Below, in pieces: positions 1-5,494 of a stretch of 5,494 nt of DNA. Position 1 is the stretch's first letter, and each line of letters starts with the position of its first letter. A program made the translations under genes and the position numbers. The stretch is from Planctomycetota bacterium (lineage in GTDB: Bacteria > Planctomycetota > UBA8742 > SKZP01). The notes under the pieces are model-generated. The model was not told the DNA's origin, searched no databases, and worked only from the letters and a program-made list of their open reading frames with translations. Location of the stretch: contig SKZP01000601.1 in the NCBI GenBank assembly GCA_007127275.1, forward strand, positions 1 to 5,494, in the 5' to 3' direction.

Positions 1-980
1 CCGGCAGTGGCAAGAACAAGAGCTGGAAAAAAATCAGGGAAAACACCGAAGCACAATCGTTTCGTTGCGTCGACTCCCACGGGTACCTGCCGATCGAGCC
101 CAAAGGGGCGACGGTGATGACGCGCCACAAGTCGAGGTCGCGCCAGGGTAAGTACAAGTATGTCGAGACCCGTCTCGAGGTCGACGACAAACTGTATGCG
201 CTTGGCTACGTAAAGGCGCCGCCGCCGGACTTCGACGAGCTTCGCATGCAAAAGCCGGACGACGAGGTGATGGGCGACTTCCCGTTTCTGCTGGCAAACT
301 ACAGCGAAGAAGAGGTGCGCTTCCGCCTCGCCCGTGCAGGCTTTTTCATGCTCAACATTGCCTTGAGTGCGGTCGTCCTCGTCGCGCTGCTGGTCTTCGG
401 TGCGACCGGCTCGTTTCAGGCGACCGACTATCTGTTTGCCGCGCTGATCGCGCCGTTCTATCTGTTCTTCCTCGTCGGCATCCTGATGTACAACGACCTT
501 GCCTTCCTGCACAACCGCGTCGGCGCCACCCGGGGCAACATCGAGGTCGCGCTGAAGAAGCGCCACGACCTGATTCCTCAGCTCGAGGCGACGGTGAAGC
601 AATACATGCAGCACGAGCAGGAGCTGATCGAGCGCATCACCGAGGCACGCACCAAAGCGAAGGCGGCGAGCATCGACGAGCCCGCACTCGGCGGTTTCAC
701 CGCAGTGATCGAGGACTACCCGGAGCTCAAGTCGGACGAGAACACCGGGCACCTGATGCAGACGCTGATCCAGATCGAGAACGAAGTTGCGCTGATGCGC
801 CAGGGGTATAACCAAGCGGTCGAGCGCTACAACAGCCGCATCGAACACATCCCCGAAACATTCATCGCCAAGGCCGTCGGCTACAAGCCCGCGGAGTTCT
901 TCCGCGCCGAGTACTGCGTGCGCAAGGTCCCCAAACTGAACGTGCAGGCAAGCACGCCACCGGCGCAAGCCTCGGAGTAG
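1..980 (+). CDS. LemA family membrane protein with N-terminal GIDE-like domain (5' end outside window)
   Basis: The frame is open from the left edge (first full codon at base 3) to the TAG at 978-980, giving 325 visible residues. Residues 1-72 look like the second half of a GIDE-type domain, the membrane-side domain known from the MUL1 ubiquitin ligase and fused to LemA in many bacteria: SGKNKSWKKI, a D-x-x-G-x-L-x-I-x-P stretch and KYKYVETRL followed by LYALG. Two hydrophobic helices follow (about 112-133 and 143-163). The LemA domain spans about 165-305, with NRVGATRGNIEVALKKRHDL, IPQLEATVKQY, QIENEVALMRQGYNQAVERYN, then IPETFIAKAVGYKPAEFF, all family hallmarks. A start at GTG 114 or ATG 117 would cut the GIDE-like part in two and has no clear ribosome binding site, so the real start is upstream. 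The product is probably an inner-membrane protein; the biochemical role of LemA proteins is not settled. There is no RING motif in the visible part, so ligase activity should not be inferred. Confidence 0.9.
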   Translation, partial: GSGKNKSWKKIRENTEAQSFRCVDSHGYLPIEPKGATVMTRHKSRSRQGKYKYVETRLEVDDKLYALGYVKAPPPDFDELRMQKPDDEVMGDFPFLLANYSEEEVRFRLARAGFFMLNIALSAVVLVALLVFGATGSFQATDYLFAALIAPFYLFFLVGILMYNDLAFLHNRVGATRGNIEVALKKRHDLIPQLEATVKQYMQHEQELIERITEARTKAKAASIDEPALGGFTAVIEDYPELKSDENTGHLMQTLIQIENEVALMRQGYNQAVERYNSRIEHIPETFIAKAVGYKPAEFFRAEYCVRKVPKLNVQASTPPAQASE

Positions 981-1019
981 CCCGCGGGCCACGCCGTGGG
1001 CGTTGACGTGCGGATCTCA

Positions 1020-1054
1020 ATCCGCGAGCGCTCTAACCGTCTTTGCTCGCGGAT
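1020..1054. terminator. Convergent intergenic inverted repeat, possible bidirectional terminator
   Basis: Arms ATCCGCGAGC (1020-1029) and GCTCGCGGAT (1045-1054) are perfectly complementary over 10 bp around a 15-base loop. The hairpin lies in the 82-bp gap between the two convergent stop codons (980 and 1063), where a shared terminator is expected. No clear T-run follows on either strand, so it is not a textbook intrinsic terminator. The first half of the left arm, ATCCG (1020-1024), can also pair with CGGAT at 1011-1015, giving a competing small hairpin. The pairing is seen directly; the terminator role is inferred from position. Confidence 0.45.
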
Positions 1055-1062
1055 CAGGGTGC

Positions 1063-4000
1063 TTAATCGTCGAGGAACGCTTGAATGGCGCCGAGGCGGT
1101 CGGTGGCTACGCGTATCACGCGTGGCGAGGCGCTCTGATCGACGACGAAGCGGGGACCGCTGACGCCGTCGGGATCACTCAGATTGCCGCTGGGATCCTC
1201 GGTCAGCTCGATCCATTCCCACTGCGGACGCATAACGTCGCGCCAGTCCGCCCCGTCGAGAAGGCGCGGCAACAGCGACGCACCGTCGCTCGAGCCGAAC
1301 AGCGGGTCGCCGTCGAACGCCTCGGCTCGCGTCCAGTCGGTGGCGCGCAGAAAGACGCGTACGGTGCCCGCGTCGATGTCCCCCGCGTCGATCGCCTCGT
1401 CGATGGGAAGCTCGAGAATCACGGCGCGCTGTTCGCTGGGGACGGTGCTCGACATGTCGAGACCCGCCCGTGCCATGTTCGTGCTCGACTCCGGTTCGAG
1501 GCGCGGACCGAAGCGCTCGCCGAGGCGCAGCCGCGTATCCGTGCTCTCGCCGGGGTCGACGATGCGCGCGAGACGCTTGTCCCCTTCCCACACGTATGCC
1601 GGTCCCAGCGCCTCCAGCTGCGCAGGCACAGCAAGACCGCTCGTTTCGCGCAACAACTCGACAAAGCCGGTGTGCGCGCGCAGATGCGCCACCTCCGGCG
1701 GCGCCGGGCCGTGCGCGGTCGTGCCCATGTACTGGCGGCGCACAAGACGGTTTTCGTTGCGCACCTCGCCGAAGCGGTTCGCGGACTCGACGAGCACGTC
1801 ACTGCCAAGCGTCTGCGCGGTGTCGAGTGATGGCTCGGACAGTGGCGTGTGAATCGGCGCGGTGCCGAAGGCGATCCGGGCGCGCGTGCGAAACGCCTCG
1901 GTCCAGATCACGTCGAGCAGGCCATTGCCGCAAATGTCGGCAAGGATCACCTCACCGGGAAAGTCCCCCTGAATGGTGGTGCCGGCCACACCGTCGGGGG
2001 GAACAAAGCCGAGCTCGCCGTCGTTGTAGAGCAAATGTACCGAACCGAAGGCGTCGCCAATCGCTACGTCGAGCATGCCGTTGTGGGTAACGTCTCCGAG
2101 GGCCAGCGAGACGACGGTACCGAAATAGATGGGCAAGACGGTGAGCGTCTCGGATGCGAAGGAGCCGTCCCCGCGGCCTTCCCACACGGCGATCAGCCGG
2201 TCGTTCGTGTCGGAATCGATGCCCCAACTCACGATGTCGACGTGGCCGTTGCCGCTGACGTCGCCGAGTTTGACGCCCAGCGGGACGAACGATGCGGTGA
2301 CCACCGGGTCGAATACGGAGGTGCCGAAGTTGCCGGAGCCGTCGTTGTTGCGCACCCGTAACGAGTCCTCGGAATCGTTGATGCGATACACAAGATCCAG
2401 CGTGCCGTCGCCGTCCAGGTCGGCAAGCTCGAGATCGAAGGCTTGTTCGTCGATCGAAAGCATCGTGGTGGAGGAGAAGCCGCCCGAGCCGTCGTTCTCG
2501 CGAATCTCGATCCAGCCGCTCGTATCGGCCGGGGTGAGCAACACGTCGAGCGCTCCGTTTCCGGTGACATCGCCGACGGCCATGGAGGCGGCCGGCAGGC
2601 TCAGCGAATAGTTTTCTGCGGCGCCGAAGCCCGCGGCGGAACCAGGTATCACGGCGAACGTTCCCGGCAGATTGGAGGACACGAGTATGTCGAGCCAGCC
2701 GTTGCCGGTGACGTCGGCCACTGCCACGGCGGTGGGCTCGACCCCAATGGTCAGGGTGTCGGTGACGTGGAAGCGACCCGTGGGCACGCCGGCGCGGACC
2801 TCGGCGGCAACCACTTCGAGCACGTCGTCTTGCGGAGCGGCGGTATAACCCTGGGCAATGACGATGTCGGCGGCACCGCTAAGATTGAGATCACCCACGG
2901 CCATCGCATCGGCCGTGCCCAGCGTTGAAAGCTCCATCGGCGGCGAGAACGGCGTTTCTCGCCCTCGCGCGTACTGCACCTCGAGTCCGTACTGGCTATG
3001 CAGCGCAAGGTCGGTGAGGCCGTTGCCGTTGAAGTCGCCCGCGAGCACACCTTCCAGCCACAACTGGTCGGTGCTGCTGAAGGGAGCGAGGAAGCCGAGT
3101 GTATCGTTGACGTCGTTGCCCAAGGAAACGCGGGCCGCATACTCCATGTCCGTGAACGCGATAATGTCGCTGATGCCGTTGCCGCTGATGTCGGCCGTCA
3201 CGACATCCCCCCGGTTGGGCTCGCCGATCCCCATCGAGATCGAGCCATAGTCCTCGAACTGCGCCCCTCCCTCGCTCAAGAATATGTGCGCCCGGCTCAC
3301 CCACGTGGCGGCGACGATATCCGGGCGGCCGTTGCCGGTCAGATCGGCCAGGTCGAGGCCGTTGAGCCACACCTCCGGCACAAGAAGAATTGGCGAGGTG
3401 GCGAACGTGCCGTCTCCGTTGCCTTCGAAGACCTGCACGACATCTTCATGTTGGTTGTTGACGAGCGTACTCCAGGTCAGGACGACTATGTCCGCATGTC
3501 CGTTGTCCGTCACGTCGCCAGCGCGCACGGCCCTCGTAATTCCGTCGAGTGAGAATCCGACGCGGTCGACTTCGGGAAAGTTCCCCGACCCGTCGTTGAG
3601 CCACACTTCGATGTTTCCGTCAGCGTTGACGGCGAAGTCGGGACGACCATTGTCGTTGAAATCGGCGACGGCGATCGACGCGACTTCGAAAAACTCAAAA
3701 AGCGTGTCGATCCTTGTCGGCGAGCCGAAGGTGCCGTCTCCGTTGCCGGGGAACCACTGGGTTTCGTCCTCCGAGCGCACGATCAGGTCAAGGTTTGCGT
3801 TGCCGTTGACGTCGGCCGCGGCGACGGACCCGGGGTTGTGCGAGACACTCGTGCTGAAACTCGACACCGGCAGGCCGTCCCGTTGCCCGAGGAACACTTC
3901 CAGGTTGTCCCCGAAGGTCGCCACCATCGCCAGGTCGTCGATGCCGTTGTTGTTGAAGTCGGCGACCACACCGGCGTCGCGGTACGGAGTACTCTGCAGC

Positions 4001-5247
4001 AGTCGCGGCTCGGCGAACGGCTCCACCGTGGCATCGGAGCCCGCCTGGAAGGACACCGGGTACTCGTAGTACAAGCTCGACTGCCAGCCGTCGTGGGCAC
4101 GGGCGCGAAGTCGAACCTCCGGTTGGAAGGCGTAGAGATCGCGGCTCGCGTCCCAGGCAAAGACCTGTTCGAGGCCCCCGTCGGCGGCACGCCGGGTGAA
4201 GAGATCGCGCCATCCGGCGGAGCGGCCGTTGCGATACTCGGTGCAGCGAAACCAAGTTTCACCGTCGGTGGAGAACTGCACATCGAGGTCGACGACGTCC
4301 GACTCTTCATCCTCAATGCGAAGCACGATCGGAATCGGCCCCGTGCGCAACCCGCCCGGCTGCGACTCCTTGATGTCGACGATCTGCACCGCCGGGGCCG
4401 CTTGATTGTCGAGCACGAACAACTGGGAACTCGCCCATTCGCTTTCCGCGCCGTGCTCGTCGGTGACGCGCAGGCGCAGCCGCGCCGTGTCGCTGTAGAC
4501 CTGGGCACTCTCGAACGAGTTCCAGCCAATGGTGTGCTCGGTCCCCGCCTCGTTCGAGGCAAGCCCGCTGACCGCGCCGACCGGAAAGTTGCCTTCGCTG
4601 CCCGTGGTGATCGCGATCTCTTCGGCATCGACTTCGAAGTCCCCACTCAGCGAGAGCTCGAACTTGGTGAGGTCGACCGGGTCCGAGCCGGGGTCGGAAA
4701 CGACGAAGCGAACGGTCGCCGTGCCGCTGACGACGCCATCGGTTTCGTCGACCGACACCGAGTCGACCACCGGGGCGTCGTTGCCGTAGGCAAACACGTT
4801 GGAGACAGCCGGCGCCCCGGTCTCCTCGCCGTCGAAGGGGATCACACGCAGTCGCAAGTCGTCGCGAAAGGCGCTCGAGCCGAGGTCACCTTCCGCGTCC
4901 CACGTCAGCGTGCTCGCGATGCCGCCGGGGCTGCTCGGCACCGTCGTCGGCGCGACACTCGCCGGCTGCCACGGCCCCGCGTCGACCGAGTAGTGCACCT
5001 CGAGTTCGATCTCGTCCCCCTCGGCGTCGATCGCCCGCAGCTCGAACTCGACCGCCGTCGCTGCGCCGTCGCGCACCACCTCTTCAAGGATCACCGAGGG
5101 TGGCCGGTTTCCCTTCCCCTCGTCGTCGAGCACCTCGAGCACCCCGAGTACCGCAGCGGCAACCACGGGCAGGCACCCACTGATCGCAATCCCCAAGGGA
5201 AGCAACGAAATCAACAAAACGCGACGACATACGAAGGGCAGCAGCAT
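1063..5247 (-). CDS. Large lipoprotein with Ig-like domains and 14 FG-GAP/VCBS-type propeller repeats
   Basis: This is a 1394-residue protein running from ATG at 5247 to TAA at 1063-1065. Residues 1-24 form a signal peptide with Arg8-Arg9, a hydrophobic core and the lipobox I-S-G-Cys25; Leu at +2 fits outer-membrane sorting. Residues 49-400 hold three tandem Ig-like beta-sandwich units. Residues 405-1130 hold fourteen repeats of about 50 residues, each with a D-x-x-x-N-G-x-x-D loop, and many also with a GDGTF/NDGSGNF-like turn, as in FG-GAP/VCBS propellers. Residues 1131-1394 are unassigned. FG-GAP propellers occur in integrin alpha chains and many bacterial surface proteins, usually in adhesion or ligand binding; no substrate can be named here. 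No catalytic motif, LPxTG, PEP-CTERM or type IX sorting tail is visible. Only two Cys occur after the lipobox (335 and 1105). The start is well bounded: an in-frame stop lies at 5290-5292 with no ATG, GTG or TTG between, although no good Shine-Dalgarno sequence precedes the ATG. The gene converges on the LemA gene and appears monocistronic in this window. Confidence 0.93.
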   Translation of the reverse strand: MLLPFVCRRVLLISLLPLGIAISGCLPVVAAAVLGVLEVLDDEGKGNRPPSVILEEVVRDGAATAVEFELRAIDAEGDEIELEVHYSVDAGPWQPASVAPTTVPSSPGGIASTLTWDAEGDLGSSAFRDDLRLRVIPFDGEETGAPAVSNVFAYGNDAPVVDSVSVDETDGVVSGTATVRFVVSDPGSDPVDLTKFELSLSGDFEVDAEEIAITTGSEGNFPVGAVSGLASNEAGTEHTIGWNSFESAQVYSDTARLRLRVTDEHGAESEWASSQLFVLDNQAAPAVQIVDIKESQPGGLRTGPIPIVLRIEDEESDVVDLDVQFSTDGETWFRCTEYRNGRSAGWRDLFTRRAADGGLEQVFAWDASRDLYAFQPEVRLRARAHDGWQSSLYYEYPVSFQAGSDATVEPFAEPRLLQSTPYRDAGVVADFNNNGIDDLAMVATFGDNLEVFLGQRDGLPVSSFSTSVSHNPGSVAAADVNGNANLDLIVRSEDETQWFPGNGDGTFGSPTRIDTLFEFFEVASIAVADFNDNGRPDFAVNADGNIEVWLNDGSGNFPEVDRVGFSLDGITRAVRAGDVTDNGHADIVVLTWSTLVNNQHEDVVQVFEGNGDGTFATSPILLVPEVWLNGLDLADLTGNGRPDIVAATWVSRAHIFLSEGGAQFEDYGSISMGIGEPNRGDVVTADISGNGISDIIAFTDMEYAARVSLGNDVNDTLGFLAPFSSTDQLWLEGVLAGDFNGNGLTDLALHSQYGLEVQYARGRETPFSPPMELSTLGTADAMAVGDLNLSGAADIVIAQGYTAAPQDDVLEVVAAEVRAGVPTGRFHVTDTLTIGVEPTAVAVADVTGNGWLDILVSSNLPGTFAVIPGSAAGFGAAENYSLSLPAASMAVGDVTGNGALDVLLTPADTSGWIEIRENDGSGGFSSTTMLSIDEQAFDLELADLDGDGTLDLVYRINDSEDSLRVRNNDGSGNFGTSVFDPVVTASFVPLGVKLGDVSGNGHVDIVSWGIDSDTNDRLIAVWEGRGDGSFASETLTVLPIYFGTVVSLALGDVTHNGMLDVAIGDAFGSVHLLYNDGELGFVPPDGVAGTTIQGDFPGEVILADICGNGLLDVIWTEAFRTRARIAFGTAPIHTPLSEPSLDTAQTLGSDVLVESANRFGEVRNENRLVRRQYMGTTAHGPAPPEVAHLRAHTGFVELLRETSGLAVPAQLEALGPAYVWEGDKRLARIVDPGESTDTRLRLGERFGPRLEPESSTNMARAGLDMSSTVPSEQRAVILELPIDEAIDAGDIDAGTVRVFLRATDWTRAEAFDGDPLFGSSDGASLLPRLLDGADWRDVMRPQWEWIELTEDPSGNLSDPDGVSGPRFVVDQSASPRVIRVATDRLGAIQAFLDD
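1066..1857 (-). other. Unassigned C-terminal region of the lipoprotein (residues 1131-1394)
   Basis: After the last propeller loop the repeat pattern stops. About 264 residues follow without D-x-x-x-N-G loops: an Arg/Glu-rich part (1150-1260), then a part with probable beta strands (QRAVILELPI, AGTVRVFLRATDW) and a tryptophan-rich segment (RPQWEWIEL). The last strand, PRVIRVATDRLGAIQAF, resembles closing strands of beta-sandwich modules. I do not recognise the family; a third structural module, for anchoring or binding, is inference. Confidence 0.5.
1858..4035 (-). repeat. Fourteen FG-GAP/VCBS-type coding repeats (residues 405-1130)
   Basis: Loop motifs begin at Asp430, 479, 529, 578, 635, 686, 738, 786, 845, 893, 943, 996, 1052 and 1104, a spacing of 48-59 residues. 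The consensus is A-D/G-D-V-T-G-N-G-x-x-D-I-V followed by a strand such as VWLNDGSGNF or VFEGNGDGTF. At DNA level the repeats recur as GCCGTTGCCGNTGACGTCG-like blocks on the + strand, for example near 2247, 2700, 3176 and 3800. Repeat 11 (DLDGDGTLD) is the only fully canonical D-x-D-x-D-G-x-x-D loop. Repeat 2 has Ala for Gly and repeat 8 has Ser for Asn. Such repeats form beta-propeller blades in known structures, so fourteen would make two seven-bladed propellers. Confidence 0.88.
4048..5103 (-). other. Three tandem Ig-like beta-sandwich units (residues 49-400)
   Basis: The region divides into units at about residues 49-155, 156-280 and 283-400. Each has the same late pattern: a hydrophobic residue, one more, then Trp-Asp/Asn (TWDAEGDL at 115-122, GWNSFESA at 241-248, AWDASRDL at 364-371). 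About 10-15 residues later comes an arginine-rich strand and a polar turn (LRLRVIPFDG, RLRLRVTDEHG, VRLRARAHDG). Units 1 and 3 also share a W-containing hairpin, YSVDAGPWQPAS and FSTDGETWFRCT. This suggests internal duplication of an Ig/fibronectin-III-like fold. The exact family cannot be named without a profile search. Confidence 0.6.
5173..5247 (-). other. Type II (lipoprotein) signal peptide and lipidated Cys25
   Basis: Residues 1-24 show a short n-region with Arg8 and Arg9, a hydrophobic core (VLLISLLPLGIA) and the lipobox Ile22-Ser23-Gly24-Cys25, which fits the signal peptidase II consensus. The residue after Cys is Leu, not Asp, so inner-membrane retention is not expected by the enterobacterial +2 rule. 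An unusual second hydrophobic stretch (residues 26-40) follows the Cys before the charged linker DDEGKGN. Confidence 0.85.
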
Positions 5248-5406
5248 GGCAAGAGGCGGGGCGACGCACCGGACGGAAAAGGCGATCCGTCATCGTACCA
5301 TTTGTATGGGGCGTCGATGACCGAAAAGTACTGACGGAGCGCATGCGTGCACGTCCATCCAGGATTTCCGCCTGCCCCTTTTCGTTCTCGCGCAGTTCCG
5401 AGAAAC
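5248..5406. other. Non-coding 5' region of the lipoprotein gene
   Basis: No convincing gene lies here. On the minus strand the lipoprotein start is preceded by CGCCTCTTGCC, without a Shine-Dalgarno match. Two TATAAT-like hexamers read on the minus strand, TACAAA (5301-5306) and TACGAT (5292-5297), lie about 45-60 bases upstream of the ATG. Neither has a good -35 box at normal spacing, so the promoter is not placed. A small palindrome CGCATGCG lies at 5340-5347. Confidence 0.4.
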
Positions 5407-5489
5407 GGCGAGCGGGGGACGAACGTCCCCCGTGTCTTCGTCCGTTTGCGAACCCGTATGACTCGGGAGACGTTCGTCCCCCGTTCGCC
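5407..5489. repeat. REPIN-like pair of inverted palindromic repeats
   Basis: Two arms of 21 bases (5407-5427 and 5469-5489) are reverse complements with one mismatch, separated by 41 bases. Each end also forms its own small hairpin. At 5413-5432 the stem is CGGGGGAC/GTCCCCCG, perfect over 8 bp, with loop GAAC. At 5464-5483 the stem is CGGGAGAC/GTCCCCCG, with one mismatch and loop GTTC. Two REP-type hairpins in opposite orientation is the layout of a REPIN, a short non-autonomous element mobilised in trans by a RAYT (TnpA_REP) transposase in other bacteria. No transposase is in the window, and only one copy is visible, so the class is inferred from structure. A transcriptional or mRNA-end role is an alternative. 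Confidence 0.6.
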
Positions 5490-5494
5490 TCGAA

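Noticed and set aside
980..989. GCCCGCGGGC palindrome just after the LemA stop codon
   Set aside because: It is a perfect 10-bp palindrome but without a loop, and such GC palindromes are common by chance in this composition. The 1020-1054 repeat is the better terminator candidate.
1003..1830. 275-codon open frame on the + strand opposite the lipoprotein C-terminus
   Set aside because: It has no recognisable domain and an Arg/Ala-rich composition. The opposite strand continues the established lipoprotein frame to a stop in the convergent gap.
5292..5306. Possible -10 boxes (TACAAA, TACGAT) for the lipoprotein gene
   Set aside because: No acceptable -35 hexamer lies 16-18 bases upstream of either, so I do not call a promoter.
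3838..5334. 498-codon open frame on the + strand opposite the lipoprotein gene
   Set aside because: It lies antisense to a protein with clear domains, and its translation is Arg/Val/His-rich with no motif. It is an expected shadow of GC-rich coding DNA.
5084..5344. 86-codon minus-strand frame starting upstream of the lipoprotein ATG
   Set aside because: It overlaps the signal-peptide region in another frame and shows no signal, domain or ribosome binding site. The lipobox supports the 5247 frame.
5343..5494. Open frame from ATG 5343 on the + strand running off the right edge
   Set aside because: It is about 50 codons, has no ribosome binding site, and most of it translates the palindromic element. 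Another + frame is also open here, as expected for stop-poor GC-rich repeat DNA.

Overview
The window is GC-rich double-stranded bacterial DNA holding two convergent protein genes and a short non-coding end. The long protein carries a type II (lipoprotein) signal peptide with Leu at +2. The other gene is a LemA-family membrane protein fused to a GIDE-like domain. High GC, strongly GC-ending codons and a paired REP-type palindrome all point to a Gram-negative bacterium, probably a proteobacterium. A gammaproteobacterium is my best guess, but nothing here fixes the genus.

Layout. Bases 1-980 (+) are the 3' part of a LemA-family gene whose true start lies left of the window. The reading frame is open to the left edge, and the part before the first possible in-window start (GTG at 114) still reads as conserved GIDE-like domain. 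Bases 981-1062 are a short convergent intergenic gap with a perfect 10-bp inverted repeat (1020-1054), a plausible shared terminator. Bases 1063-5247 (-) are one large gene for a 1394-residue lipoprotein. It has a lipobox, three tandem Ig-like beta-sandwich units, fourteen FG-GAP/VCBS-type repeats (probably two seven-bladed beta-propellers) and a C-terminal region of about 264 residues that I cannot assign. Bases 5248-5494 hold no convincing gene. They contain the 5' region of the lipoprotein gene and an 83-bp element of two inverted hairpins (5407-5489) that looks like a REPIN (paired REP sequence).

How the parts relate. Both proteins belong to the cell envelope: LemA-GIDE in the inner membrane, the propeller lipoprotein probably in the outer membrane or on the surface. 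They are transcribed toward each other, so they are not an operon, and nothing in the window shows a functional link. I see no phage, CRISPR, toxin-antitoxin or defence genes. The less ordinary points are the 14-repeat architecture with its degenerate metal loops, the orphan C-terminal region and the REPIN-like element.
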